The translations under genes were made by a program, and so were the position numbers. A stretch of DNA of 64,000 nt. Origin: Natronosalvus sp042663485. GTDB lineage: Archaea; Halobacteriota; Halobacteria; Halobacteriales; Natrialbaceae. Below are positions 43,677 to 52,571 of this stretch, in pieces; the stretch's first letter is position 1; every line of letters begins with the position of its first letter. Under the pieces are notes generated by a model. That model was not told the origin of the DNA. It saw only the letters and a list, made by a program, of their open reading frames with translations, and did no database searches. Where the stretch lies: assembly GCA_042663485.1 (NCBI GenBank), contig JBHTAF010000001.1; one strand, 5' to 3'.

Positions 43677-45104
43677 ATGATCACTGGCGAACGGATGGCC
43701 GCCGTCGACGAGAACGCCGCCGCGCTGGGCGTCCCACGCCGACAGCTCATGGAATCCAGTGGAAACGCCGTCGCTCGAGCCGTCGAGCGCGTCGCCGACC
43801 CCGGCGCACGGGTCGTCGTGGTCGCCGGCCGCGGGAACAACGGCGGGGACGCCCTCGTGGCCGTCCGCTTCCTCGAGGAGTACGACGTGACGACGCTGTT
43901 GCTCGGCCGCCCGGAGGCCATCGGCACCGACATCGCGCGAGCGAACTGGGAGGCGCTCGGGCGAGGCGAGTACGACGTGCGGGCAGTCACCGACTCCCGC
44001 TCGTTTTCCCTCCCCAAGTGCGACGTGATCGTCGACGCGATGCTCGGTACCGGGATCAGCGGCGACCTCCGCGAACCCGCGGCCTCGGCCGCCCGAGCGA
44101 TCAACGCGGCCGACGCGACGGTGGTGAGCGTCGACGTCCCCTCCGGGTTCGACGCCGACGCGGGCAAGCACGCCGACAACGGCGTCGTGGCCGACCACGT
44201 CGTCACCTTCCACGACACCAAGCCGGGCCTCGAGGGCCTCGAGGCGACGGTCGAGGTCGCCGACATCGGCATTCCGGCGGCCGCGGAGCGATTCGCGGGC
44301 CCCGGCGACGTCGACCTCGCTCGGCCCGCCGAGCGAACGGGTCGGGCGTTCGTCATCGGTGGTGGCCCCTACACCGGCGCGCCGGCGCTCGCCGCCCAGG
44401 CCGCGCTCCGGGCGGGCATGGAACTCGCGTTCGTCGCCGCGCCCGACACGGTCGCCGGAGAGATTCAGGGGTACGCCGAGGACCTGATCGTCCAGCCCTA
44501 CGAGGGCGAGGTGCTGACGCCCGACCAGGTCGAGGGACTCGTCGAGACGGCCGAGCGCCACGACGACGTGGTCGTCCTCGGGCCCGGTCTGGGCACCGCC
44601 GAGGAGACCCTCGAGGCCGCACGGCGATTCCTCGAGTCTTACACCGGCCCGGCCGTCGTCGACGCGGACGCCCTCGAGGTCGTCCCCGGCCTCGAGACCG
44701 AGGCAACGCTGGTCTGTACGCCCAACCGGCGCGAACTCGCGGGGATGGGCGGTCCCGAGGCCGACGCCCTCCGGGCGGTCACGGACGAGATCGAGACCTT
44801 CGCGGCGGAATTGGGCCACGTCGTCCTCGCGAAGGGGGCGGCGGACGTAATCTCCGACGGCGAGACGACCCGCATCAGCCGCGTGGGAACGCCGGCAATG
44901 GCCGTCGGTGGCACCGGCGACCTCCTGTCGGGGATTACGGCGGGATTACTCGAACACGCCGACCCCTTCGAGGCCGCGACGGCGGCGGCGTACGTCAACG
45001 GCCGCGCCGGCGAGCGTGTCGCGCGTCGTCACGACCTTGGACTGGTGGCATCGGACCTGCTCGAGGCGATTCCGGCGGCGATCTGGGGTGAGGACGATGA
45101 GTGA
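43677..45104 (+). CDS. nnr: Bifunctional NAD(P)HX epimerase/dehydratase
   Basis: A 475-residue repair enzyme for hydrated NAD(P)H. The N-terminal YjeF_N epimerase has GRGNNGGDALVAVRFL, and the C-terminal ADP-dependent dehydratase (YjeF_C) has TPNRRELAGMG and the GGTGDLLSGITAGLL ATP-binding motif. Both halves are complete, as in archaeal fusion proteins. Its stop codon overlaps the moaC start (ATGAGTGA), so nnr and moaC are translationally coupled. Confidence 0.95.
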   Translation: MITGERMAAVDENAAALGVPRRQLMESSGNAVARAVERVADPGARVVVVAGRGNNGGDALVAVRFLEEYDVTTLLLGRPEAIGTDIARANWEALGRGEYDVRAVTDSRSFSLPKCDVIVDAMLGTGISGDLREPAASAARAINAADATVVSVDVPSGFDADAGKHADNGVVADHVVTFHDTKPGLEGLEATVEVADIGIPAAAERFAGPGDVDLARPAERTGRAFVIGGGPYTGAPALAAQAALRAGMELAFVAAPDTVAGEIQGYAEDLIVQPYEGEVLTPDQVEGLVETAERHDDVVVLGPGLGTAEETLEAARRFLESYTGPAVVDADALEVVPGLETEATLVCTPNRRELAGMGGPEADALRAVTDEIETFAAELGHVVLAKGAADVISDGETTRISRVGTPAMAVGGTGDLLSGITAGLLEHADPFEAATAAAYVNGRAGERVARRHDLGLVASDLLEAIPAAIWGEDDE

Positions 45105-45723
45105 GGATCGACCGAATGCCGTGGACGCCGACCAGCACGAATCGACGGCGAGCGACCTCACCCACACGACCGATGACGGCGACGTCCAGATGGTTGACGT
45201 GGGGGCCAAACCCGACACCCGACGCCGGGCCGTCGCCGTCGGCGAGATCCGGCTTCGGGAATCGACGCTCGAGGCGATCCGCGAAGACGAGGTGAGCAAG
45301 GGCGACGTGCTCGCGACCGCGCGCGTCGGGGCGATCCAGGCGGTCAAACACACCTGGGAGACGATCCCGATGTGTCACCAGATCCCGATCACGAACGTCG
45401 AGACGGTGTTTCGGTTCCTCGAGGATGGGGCGGACGAGCAGGGCGGATCGAACGGGGAAGACGACGTGGACGGGAGAGACGAGAGGAACGGGCCAGCCGA
45501 CGGCGAACCCGCATCGGCCGCACTCGAACTCGAGGTCACCGTCGAGACGACGGGAAAAACCGGCTGCGAGATGGAGGCCCTCGAGGGCGTTACGACGGGG
45601 CTGAACGTCGTCTGGGATATGGTCAAGGCCGTCGAGAAGGACGCCGACGGCCAGTACCCTGCCACGCGAATCGAGCACGTTCGCGTGCTCGAAAAGGAGA
45701 AGCGCTCGACGGACTCCGAGTAG
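45097..45723 (+). CDS. moaC: Cyclic pyranopterin monophosphate synthase accessory protein
   Basis: A 208-residue MoaC, second step of molybdenum cofactor synthesis. The active site is in KGDVLATARVGAIQAVKHTW and EMEALEGVTTGLNVVWDMVK (catalytic Lys and Asp/His). An acidic insert of about 35 residues (DGADEQGGSNGEDDVDG and onward) sits between two strands of the core, making it longer than bacterial MoaC. Starts at ATG 45097 inside the nnr 3' end, an 8-base overlap. Confidence 0.93.
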   Translation: MSEDRPNAVDADQHESTASDLTHTTDDGDVQMVDVGAKPDTRRRAVAVGEIRLRESTLEAIREDEVSKGDVLATARVGAIQAVKHTWETIPMCHQIPITNVETVFRFLEDGADEQGGSNGEDDVDGRDERNGPADGEPASAALELEVTVETTGKTGCEMEALEGVTTGLNVVWDMVKAVEKDADGQYPATRIEHVRVLEKEKRSTDSE

Positions 45724-45906
45724 GGAGTCAGAGCGCGACCGGCCACCGGTAACGCCCTCCTACCCTCGTTACCGGGTGATTTCTCCGGATAGAGGTTCGA
45801 TTCGAGCGGTCGTCTTCGCCGTGAAACTGTTCGGAAGTGGTGACCTACGGGGGCGCCAACCGGTTCATAACAATCCCCATCTCCCGTCGTACCCCCTGTC
45901 GGCGCA

Positions 45907-47193
45907 ATGAAGCGACGTACCTATCTCGCAACGGCAGGCGCACTGACCCTCGGCGGTTGTATGGGCTTTGGTGAGACCGATGAACCGCGAGGAAACGACA
46001 GCAACTCGAACGACCCGGACGGAAACGAAACCGGGAACGGCGATGGCAACGGCAACGGGAATGGCGACGGCAACGGCGACGGCAACGGAGAAGGCAACGG
46101 CGACGGCGACGTGCCGACGGAAGCCGAAACCTTCGACGACTTCGAAGACCTCTCCGACTGGCAGGTCGTCTCCGGGTCGGCAACCCCCTACACCGACTAC
46201 TCGGTCGTCGGCTCCCAGTCCGTCCTCCTCGAGGCGAGCGAAGAAGAGTCCCAGGTTCGCATCGCGCGCGAACTCGACGAACCCCTCGACGTGACCGAGA
46301 TTACGCCCGGACTGGCCGTGGCCTCCCACTCGACGGTCAACGTCGGCATCCAGCTCTACGACGAGACCCGCGACAAGGTGGTCTACCGCCAGCGGACCCA
46401 CGGCATGTCCATCCGCCACGTGAACTTCGGCGTCGAGTACATCAACGGCGACCCCGACCTGAGCGCGATCTCGGAGATTCACATCTCGATCTGGGTCGGC
46501 GACGGCACGGCCGAGGCCTGGATCGACGACCTCCACTTCGTTCCCAAGCCCGACCCGACGGTTCTCCTCCAGTTCGACGGCGGCTACGAGTCTCACCTCA
46601 CCGAAGCCATGCCTCTCCTCGAGGAGTACGGCTACTCGGCGACGGCGTTCGTCCCCCCATCCCGTCTCCGTGCCTCCGAGGACGACGAGGGCGACCGCCT
46701 CACCGCAGACCAGGTCGCCGAGCTCGCCGACGCCGGCTGGACCATCGGAAGCTACGGCGCCCACGGCAACGACCTGACGGCCCTCGAGGGCGATCGAACG
46801 CCCGCGAGCGAAATCGAGGAGGCCGCCACCTGGCTCGAAGACGAAGGCTACGACGCCGAGTACGTCGCCTACCCGGGCGGTGCGTACAACGACGAGGCAA
46901 TCGAGGCCGTCGAGGCGAACCACGAACTCGGCTTCACGGGCGGCTACCCCGTCAACGGCTACCTCACGAACGCCGCGCTGTGCCCGCGTCTCGTCCACCC
47001 CGACGGCGACGAGGCCCGCGAGGCCCTCGAGACGACGGCCGAACTCGGCGGCATTACCGCCATCTCGTTCGTCCGATTCGACGGCGGCGTCGGCGAACTC
47101 GAGGCGACCCTGGGACACGTCCAGGAATTCGAAGAGGCCGGCGAGATTGAGGTCGTCACACCCCAGGACGTCGCCGGCGAGTACGTGCTCTAG
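45907..47193 (+). CDS. Polysaccharide deacetylase-domain lipoprotein with Gly/Asn/Asp repeat linker
   Basis: A 428-residue lipoprotein. Signal MKRRTYLATAGALTLGGC with lipobox Cys; then a low-complexity linker of Gly, Asn and Asp encoded by repeated GGCAAC/GGCGAC hexamers (about 46032-46115); then a beta-sandwich-like half (EDLSDWQVVSGSATPYTDYSVVG) resembling carbohydrate-binding modules; then a NodB-like deacetylase half with LLQFDGGYESH, SYGAHGNDLT and YPGGAYNDEA. The first catalytic Asp pair is DGG rather than the usual DDG, so activity is uncertain. Substrate is probably cell-surface glycan. Confidence 0.8.
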   Translation: MKRRTYLATAGALTLGGCMGFGETDEPRGNDSNSNDPDGNETGNGDGNGNGNGDGNGDGNGEGNGDGDVPTEAETFDDFEDLSDWQVVSGSATPYTDYSVVGSQSVLLEASEEESQVRIARELDEPLDVTEITPGLAVASHSTVNVGIQLYDETRDKVVYRQRTHGMSIRHVNFGVEYINGDPDLSAISEIHISIWVGDGTAEAWIDDLHFVPKPDPTVLLQFDGGYESHLTEAMPLLEEYGYSATAFVPPSRLRASEDDEGDRLTADQVAELADAGWTIGSYGAHGNDLTALEGDRTPASEIEEAATWLEDEGYDAEYVAYPGGAYNDEAIEAVEANHELGFTGGYPVNGYLTNAALCPRLVHPDGDEAREALETTAELGGITAISFVRFDGGVGELEATLGHVQEFEEAGEIEVVTPQDVAGEYVL

Positions 47194-47395
47194 GCCGGAT
47201 TCGGTTGCGTTTCTTTTGTGAACGACTCGAGCGCCGAGTTCGATCGGTCGAACAACGCTCCGTTATTTTGACTGAATTCTCCCGAGCGGGAGCACCATCC
47301 AGTGTTCCGGAGGGGATCCGAACCACCGAGAATTGTCCGGCTTTCAGACACATGTCTGTGTACTAGTATTTGCTGCTGGGGCGCCTACTAGTGGT

Positions 47396-48124
47396 ATGGG
47401 AATCCCTATTATTGACACGATGACTGATGGATTCGAGCGCACCACGACTCGAAACGGGCTGCGGTTCGTCGCCGTCTTCGCCATTCTCTCGATCGCGAGC
47501 GTCCTTCTATCGCCGATGCGACTCGACACTGGCGAGCCAGTAGCGCCGACCATCGGGATCGCCAGCGCGTTCGCCGGATTGCTCTCGATCGTCGTCGCTA
47601 TCGCCACCGTCGTCGCCGCGATCGTCGCTCTGCGCACGTTCGCCGCGGGCGAAACGGAGACGATCCCCGACGCGTTCGTGCGTCGGAACGTCGGCTGGGC
47701 GACGCTCAACGTGATCCTCGGCGGGGTCGCGTTCGGACTGATCGTCGCCTTCGGCACCGTCCTGTTCGTCGTTCCGGGACTGTTCTTGCTCGTCAGCCTC
47801 TACTACTGGGCCGTCTTCGTCGCCGTCGAGGACCAGAACGCGCTCGAGGGCTTTCGCAGCAGCTGGCAGCTCACCCGCGGCAACCGACTTCGACTGTTCG
47901 GCCTCGGCATCGCCGTCTTCGTGACCGGTGCCGTCGTCACGGCGGCGTTCGCTCTGCCGGTCGCTTTGCTCGGTATCGTCGGGGGCGTGCTGGCCCAGGT
48001 CGTCAGCGCGGCCATCACGGTGTACGTGCTCGCGACGACCGTCAGCGCCTACGAGCAGCTTCGTGACGGAGAAACTGGCGAGCGTCCTGATACCCAGCCC
48101 ACCGTCCCGGGAACACCGGCCTGA
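47396..48124 (+). CDS. Polytopic membrane protein (DUF7847-like)
   Basis: About 242 residues with five to six hydrophobic helices, including a Val/Ile/Ala-rich pair (IVVAIATVVAAIVALRTFA, LLGIVGGVLAQVVSAAITV) and a conserved-looking DALLGFRSSWQLTRGN-like loop (EDQNALEGFRSSWQLTRG) typical of glycerophosphoryl-diester-type and DUF7847 families. ATG 47396 or 47420 are the candidate starts. Function unknown. Confidence 0.66.
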   Translation: MGIPIIDTMTDGFERTTTRNGLRFVAVFAILSIASVLLSPMRLDTGEPVAPTIGIASAFAGLLSIVVAIATVVAAIVALRTFAAGETETIPDAFVRRNVGWATLNVILGGVAFGLIVAFGTVLFVVPGLFLLVSLYYWAVFVAVEDQNALEGFRSSWQLTRGNRLRLFGLGIAVFVTGAVVTAAFALPVALLGIVGGVLAQVVSAAITVYVLATTVSAYEQLRDGETGERPDTQPTVPGTPA

Positions 48125-48201
48125 GCGATTCGTCGACGCCCTCCCTTCAGAAACACTGGCCGTGTTCAAAAGGTGTCGATGGATTGGCCGCGTAGTGCTA
48201 C

Positions 48202-48699
48202 TCACTTCTGATTTCGATATGGGAGCGTCGTCACATCGAACGCATCGTAGTGCTGGTCGTACGTGAGAATGTGATCGACCTCCAGCGCGTCCATGTGTGC
48301 TGCAACGACGAAATCGGTGAATGACGCATCTAGATTCGTCCACTCGACGAACGTTGCTTTGGCGGCATCGAAGACGGCCTCGGAGACATCTTCGAACTGG
48401 TAGAGCGTACTCTCGTCAAGCGTCGTGAGGAACGAGACCGCGTTCCGCATCGATGACTGCTTTTTCAACCGCGTTGCCGCCTCGTCAACGATGTGGTCGT
48501 TGACGATGAGCCGACGATAGGGGAGGTCACCATCGCGAACGAACGCCATGAACGCCCGCGAGACCGGATGCATCCGATCGCGGGGGTTGAACAGTGCATA
48601 GAGGAACTTCGGGCCAACGACGACCTGGTGTCGAACGTGGCCAGGTCGAAAATGCTCGGCCGTGACCGTCCCAATCGGTGTGTCGACTGGCTCTGCCAT
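48202..48699 (-). CDS. PIN-domain toxin (VapC-like)
   Basis: A 165-residue PIN-domain ribonuclease toxin. Acidic residues of the expected quartet appear as NDHIVDEAATRL (middle) and DASFTDFVVAAHMDAL (C-terminal Asp pair), ending in the typical LEVDHILTYDQHYDAF. The first Asp of the core is less obvious (PKFLYALFNPRD), so catalysis is likely but not certain. The gene starts 7 bp after the antitoxin stop, in one operon. Confidence 0.85.
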   Translation of the reverse strand: MAEPVDTPIGTVTAEHFRPGHVRHQVVVGPKFLYALFNPRDRMHPVSRAFMAFVRDGDLPYRRLIVNDHIVDEAATRLKKQSSMRNAVSFLTTLDESTLYQFEDVSEAVFDAAKATFVEWTNLDASFTDFVVAAHMDALEVDHILTYDQHYDAFDVTTLPYRNQK

Positions 48700-48705
48700 G
48701 TGACG

Positions 48706-49017
48706 TCAGGATTGCGCGGATGGATCGTCGGCAAGCGTGAACGATTCCTCGCTACCGTCCCACTCCTCAAGGAGATCATTTTCGTCGCGAGCGTCAGTTT
48801 CCGCCGACGTTGGAAGTGAGTCTTCCTCGAGTTCGTCGAGGACGGTGAACGCTCGGTCGTTTGGATCCGCTCGCTGTTGTCGTTCGACCCACTCGATGAG
48901 CGCTTCGTGCCCGGCCTCTTTGAGCGACAGCCCGTGTTCTCGAGCGAACTCACGAAACTGTTCGTATTCGTCCCCGGTCAACTCCGTCTGGACGTGCTTA
49001 GTGTCGTTGCTGCTCAT
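48706..49017 (-). CDS. VapB-like antitoxin
   Basis: A 103-residue small protein with an N-terminal DNA-binding helix pattern (KHVQTELTGDEYEQFREFA, then GLSLKEAGHEALIEWVERQ) as in haloarchaeal RHH-like antitoxins, and an acidic C-terminal tail (NDLLEEWDGSEESFTLADD) that would wrap the toxin. The start is the ATG complementary to 49015-49017. It precedes the PIN toxin by 7 bp. Together they form a VapBC-type module; an 18-bp palindrome upstream is a likely autoregulatory operator. Confidence 0.78.
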   Translation of the reverse strand: MSSNDTKHVQTELTGDEYEQFREFAREHGLSLKEAGHEALIEWVERQQRADPNDRAFTVLDELEEDSLPTSAETDARDENDLLEEWDGSEESFTLADDPSAQS

Positions 49018-49075
49018 AGGGATCACAGTTGTTACTCATCTCTACTTGCCCATGGAATAAAAGATGTTCGCATGT

Positions 49076-49093
49076 CCGGTCTCATGAGACCGG
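49076..49093. promoter_or_regulatory. 18-bp perfect palindrome upstream of the toxin-antitoxin operon
   Basis: CCGGTCTCATGAGACCGG is self-complementary with no spacer and lies 59-76 bp before the antitoxin ATG, directly upstream of a TATA-like TTTTATT on the minus strand (49053-49059). Position and symmetry suit an operator bound by the antitoxin. Confidence 0.6.
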
Positions 49094-49397
49094 CTACAGA
49101 TGGAAGGCAAGATAGCGCACTATCCACTAGAAGTTGAAATACGAAGCCAGAACAGGCCACGAGTCGATCGATGAGTGCTCGATATCTGGACCTCGAGGTG
49201 CTGTGCATAACTGGGGAAACGTCACAGTTCCCAGACGAACGCCGCAGCGAGTGCAGTGACGGCAACACAACGGTAACGCATTGTAACGAGAACATGCGGC
49301 AACCAGATAAGCGATGGGAGCTCCCTAAAAACGTCGTCCCTGTGGCGTGTCGACGATAATCGGCAGATCGCTGTCGCAGTAGCAGCGGTTGTGGGAG
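49094..49397. other. 304-bp non-coding gap
   Basis: Between the palindrome upstream of the toxin-antitoxin pair and the PadR-like gene end. No gene seen. Confidence 0.4.
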
Positions 49398-49907
49398 TTA
49401 CGTTGAGGTGAGTCGGGGGAGGAACGCAGAGAGCAGTAAACCGAACGCGAGGTGCTGGACCATCGTCGCCTCGAGCGTCGCACGTACGTGATCCTCGTTC
49501 GAAATCGAATATTCCTTCGTGCGGACCATCGGGTGCATCTCCAGGAAGGCCTCGTCCTCGAGGTCGTGAAGTGCTGGATACACGATGCCGGGACTCAACT
49601 GGACGTCGAAGTAAGTGGCTAACGTCGAGAGGAGTTCCTTGCCGTTAGCCCCGTCGTGGAGGGCGACGAGCATCAGGAGGACCTCGTCGAGATTTTCTTT
49701 GAGAAGCGCGTCCTCGAACCGAACATCGTCGGCAGGGAGGACGCTAACGACCTGCGCCATCATCTCCTCGAGGTCATGGTCAACCGCGGACTGGTAGTTT
49801 TCGTTCCGTTCGACAGAGAGGGTGTTCGGTTCTGCCGCGGTATTCATCGACCCTTCGTTCGCTAATTTGTTGAGAATCGCGCCCGTGTGCTTCGTGTTAT
49901 TACTCAT
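49398..49907 (-). CDS. PadR-like winged-helix transcription regulator
   Basis: A 169-residue protein. Residues 75-150 show the PadR winged-helix pattern (EVLLMLVALHDGANGKELLSTLATYF, then SPGIVYPALHDLEDEAFL). The N-terminal 60 residues are hydrophilic with a DHDLEEMMAQVVSVL helix; the C-terminal end has a hydrophobic helix (HLAFGLLLSAFLPRL). Regulated genes are unknown. An inverted repeat AAGACA...TGTCTT at 50002-50021 lies about 95 bp upstream of the start and may be an operator. Confidence 0.8.
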   Translation of the reverse strand: MSNNTKHTGAILNKLANEGSMNTAAEPNTLSVERNENYQSAVDHDLEEMMAQVVSVLPADDVRFEDALLKENLDEVLLMLVALHDGANGKELLSTLATYFDVQLSPGIVYPALHDLEDEAFLEMHPMVRTKEYSISNEDHVRATLEATMVQHLAFGLLLSAFLPRLTST

Positions 49908-50289
49908 GGGTGATCGCTCCTCGAGACTCGTGACCAGAAATCCGGCAGTCGTTCGTTAATTGATTCATGAAATACAAGAATACATATGCGTGCTACGCCA
50001 AAAGACAGACTAGCTTGTCTTGAAGGTATGCGAAACGTACTCAATGGCTAGCATGTGAAAATCGACCTGGCACAGCCACTGTTGGTGACAGACGATTTAG
50101 GGCGTATTCGCTGTACGGTACGGTGATGGTCAGCAGTGCGGGGTACGGTTCTTCTCAGGTCGTTGGAAGACTGACTCATCTCGAGTACGGAAAAGGACAA
50201 TCTCGCCGGTCGTGAACTACCCAGTCCGCCTCAGTCTCGACTTCGGACTTGCGGCCCTGCTGTGGCCAGGGACCCCAGAACAATCTGAA
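49908..50289. other. 382-bp gap between PadR-like gene and kae1-bud32
   Basis: Contains an inverted repeat AAGACA-N8-TGTCTT at 50002-50021 and AT-rich patches near 49970-50000. No convincing gene. Confidence 0.4.
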
Positions 50290-52041
50290 TCACTCCTTTT
50301 CGACGTACCGACCCCGGCGCTCGATCTCGCCGAGACGCTCGAGAACTGCTCTGTCCCCGGCCTCGCGGTAGCCTGCCCGAAGCGCCTCCCTGAGCGGTTC
50401 GGGCTCGTCGGCAGTCCCGACGAGGCTCTGGTCGAAGACGTGGAGATCCATCGCGTAGTCCTCGAGGTGGTCGGAGTGATAGCCCAGCCCGAAGTCGATC
50501 AGGTAGGTTCGGTCGGCGTCGACGCGCACGTTTCGCGTCGTCGGGTCGCCGTGGACGAACCCCGCCTCGTGGATGGTTGCGAGCGACCGCCCAACGGATT
50601 CGACGCGGTCGATCGTCAGCGCTTTCTGTAAATCCTCGTCGCCGACGTACTCGAACTCGAGGGTCGCTTCCTGGCGGTCGACGTCGCGAACCACCGGCGT
50701 CGGGACGCCCGCTCGTCGAGCGTGGCTCGTCAGGCGTGCCTCGAGGGTGGTCCGCTCGCGTCGCAGGCGTGCATCGAGATCGGGGTGGCGGTAGCGTTTA
50801 GGGCGGCGACGCTTGCGGACGCGACCGGCCTCGGGCTCGAGGGTGACGACCGCTTCGGCGCCGCGAATCGTCTCGTTCTCTTTTTCGTCGTCACGTTCGC
50901 TTCCGGCTTCGCCTTCACACTCGCCGGCGTCGACTCCCTGGCCCCCGACGACGGCCCGATCCGGTTCGTCGCTTCGCCAGGTGACCGGCACCTGATCGGG
51001 CCGAAAGTCGGGGTCAACGCGGGAGTCCGGAATCTCGAGCGTGTCGCCGGCAGCGTACATCTTCGCACCGAGGACGGCGATCATCCCCGCGTTGTCGCCC
51101 AGGAATCGGGGCTCGGGGGCGTAGAACTCGGCACCTCGGTCGGCACACATCGTCTCGAGCATCTCGCGGAGGCGAGCATTGTGGCCGACGCCGCCCCCGA
51201 GGACGAGTTCGTCGCTGCCAGTGAGCGAGAGCGCGCGTTCGGCGACCTCGGTGAGCATCGCGAAGATGTGCTCCTGGAGGGAAAAGCAGACGTCCTCGAC
51301 GGCGTGGCCCTCGTCGACGGCGGCCTTCGCCGCGGACATGATCCCCGAAAACGAGAAGTCCATCCCCTTGACGACGTACGGCAAATCGACGTACTCGCCG
51401 TCTTTGGCGGCCTGCTCGACCTTCGGGCCGCCGGGGTGAGACCAGCCGACGTGACGGGTGAACTTATCGATCGCGTTGCCGACGCCAGTGTCCATCGTCT
51501 CGCCCAGGACGCGATAGCGCCCGTTGCGATAGGCGAGCAGGTGGGCGTTGGCCCCGCTGGCGTTCAGACAGACGGGGTCGTTGAATTCGGCCGCGTGGCG
51601 CCCGATCTCGAGGTGGGCGACCATGTGGTTGACGCCGACCAGGGGCACCTCGAGGGTGCCCGCGAGCGCCCGTGCGGCGGTGCCGACGACGCGCAGGCAG
51701 GGGCCGAGTCCGGGGCCGCGGGAGAAGGCAACGGCGTCGGTCGGCGTCCGTTCGTCCGTCGATTGGGCTGCGTGCTCAAGCACCGTCTCGACGACTCGCG
51801 GGATCGCGTCGTGCATGTGCTCGGCCGCCTCTCGAGGGTGGATACCGCCGCTGTCGGGTTCGTAGGCGTCGGTCTCGATCACCACCTCGTCGCCGTCGTA
51901 CAGGGCCGCACTCGCCGCCCACGCGGTGCCCTCGATGCCGAGGATACGCGGCGGCCGGTCGCCGTCGGAGGCAGAGGCAGGGTTCGCGTGTGTGCTCGAG
52001 TGGGCCTCGGGTTCATCGTCACTATGGGTGTTCCGGGTCAC
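50290..52041 (-). CDS. Bifunctional tRNA threonylcarbamoyladenosine protein Kae1/Bud32 fusion
   Basis: A 583-residue fusion of Kae1 (TsaD-like, threonylcarbamoyl transfer to tRNA A37) and Bud32, the small atypical kinase/ATPase of the KEOPS complex. Kae1 begins RILGIEGTAWAASAALYDG and has the metal-binding VNHMVAHLEIGRH; Bud32 begins after an acidic linker (about residues 350-390) with KRYRHPDLDARLRRERT and carries HGDPTTRNVRVD and LIDFGLGY, the kinase catalytic and DFG-like motifs. The fusion is normal in haloarchaea. Downstream of rps27ae by 82 bp in one operon. GTG 52041 start; about 35 N-terminal residues are a non-conserved extension. Confidence 0.94.
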   Translation of the reverse strand: MTRNTHSDDEPEAHSSTHANPASASDGDRPPRILGIEGTAWAASAALYDGDEVVIETDAYEPDSGGIHPREAAEHMHDAIPRVVETVLEHAAQSTDERTPTDAVAFSRGPGLGPCLRVVGTAARALAGTLEVPLVGVNHMVAHLEIGRHAAEFNDPVCLNASGANAHLLAYRNGRYRVLGETMDTGVGNAIDKFTRHVGWSHPGGPKVEQAAKDGEYVDLPYVVKGMDFSFSGIMSAAKAAVDEGHAVEDVCFSLQEHIFAMLTEVAERALSLTGSDELVLGGGVGHNARLREMLETMCADRGAEFYAPEPRFLGDNAGMIAVLGAKMYAAGDTLEIPDSRVDPDFRPDQVPVTWRSDEPDRAVVGGQGVDAGECEGEAGSERDDEKENETIRGAEAVVTLEPEAGRVRKRRRPKRYRHPDLDARLRRERTTLEARLTSHARRAGVPTPVVRDVDRQEATLEFEYVGDEDLQKALTIDRVESVGRSLATIHEAGFVHGDPTTRNVRVDADRTYLIDFGLGYHSDHLEDYAMDLHVFDQSLVGTADEPEPLREALRAGYREAGDRAVLERLGEIERRGRYVEKE

Positions 52042-52123
52042 AGCCGACGCTCCTCACGTGTGAAAAATCGTACTCGTGGTCGAGTTCGGTTCGACACGGC
52101 AACGAAACGGGTCTCGAGCCGGC

Positions 52124-52258
52124 TTACGCCCACTCGGTGTAGCCGCACTTGCCGCAGTGCTGGCGGTCGCCGTGGTCGGCGAGGAACGAGTCCCCACATC
52201 GTGGGCACTGTTCGCGCTCGACTTCGCCCTCGTCGTTGTAGAGTTCGTAGTGTGCCAT
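52124..52258 (-). CDS. rps27ae: 30S ribosomal protein S27ae
   Basis: A 44-residue zinc protein of the small subunit starting MAHYELYNDEGEVEREQCP. The zinc ligands are CPRC and CGKC (about residues 18-38). Too short to show in a default ORF search, but the ATG complementary to 52256-52258 and the upstream rps24e stop (1-bp gap) fix it. In the operon rps24e-rps27ae-kae1/bud32. Confidence 0.94.
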   Translation of the reverse strand: MAHYELYNDEGEVEREQCPRCGDSFLADHGDRQHCGKCGYTEWA

Positions 52259-52259
52259 C

Positions 52260-52571
52260 TCAGGCCTCCTCCGCCTCGACGTCGCTCTCGTCGGTGACGA
52301 TCTTGTTGCGCTCGAGCATGTGCTCCTGTTCGACATCGGTGGCGTGGGCGGAGGTCTCGTAGACCTTCGCGTGGCCGACGGTCTTGCGCATGCCGAACTT
52401 GGTGTCGAGTTTACGGATGACGACCTCGTCGGCGTCCTTGTTCATTTTCGCGGCGAGGCTGTCACGGACCTGCAGACGCGAGGGCGTCGCCTCGTCGTGG
52501 GTCAGTTCGAACGTGACGTTCGTGCGGTGCAACATGGGATTTTCCTCCTCGGAGATGATGTCGACGTCCAT
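52260..52571 (-). CDS. rps24e: 30S ribosomal protein S24e
   Basis: A 103-residue small-subunit protein beginning MDVDIISEEENPMLHRTNVT with the family pattern ATPSRLQVRDSLAAKM...VVIRKLDTKFGMRKTVGHAKVY. The acidic C-terminus is typical of haloarchaea. First gene of the operon with rps27ae and kae1-bud32. Confidence 0.95.
   Translation of the reverse strand: MDVDIISEEENPMLHRTNVTFELTHDEATPSRLQVRDSLAAKMNKDADEVVIRKLDTKFGMRKTVGHAKVYETSAHATDVEQEHMLERNKIVTDESDVEAEEA

Noticed and set aside
43544..45091. 515-codon + strand frame overlapping nnr in another frame
   Set aside because: Extremely Arg/Gly-rich with no domain, while the nnr frame shows both complete enzyme domains.
50722..52362. 546-codon + strand frame over kae1-bud32
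   Set aside because: Antisense to a conserved fusion protein and ribosomal genes; no homology of its own.
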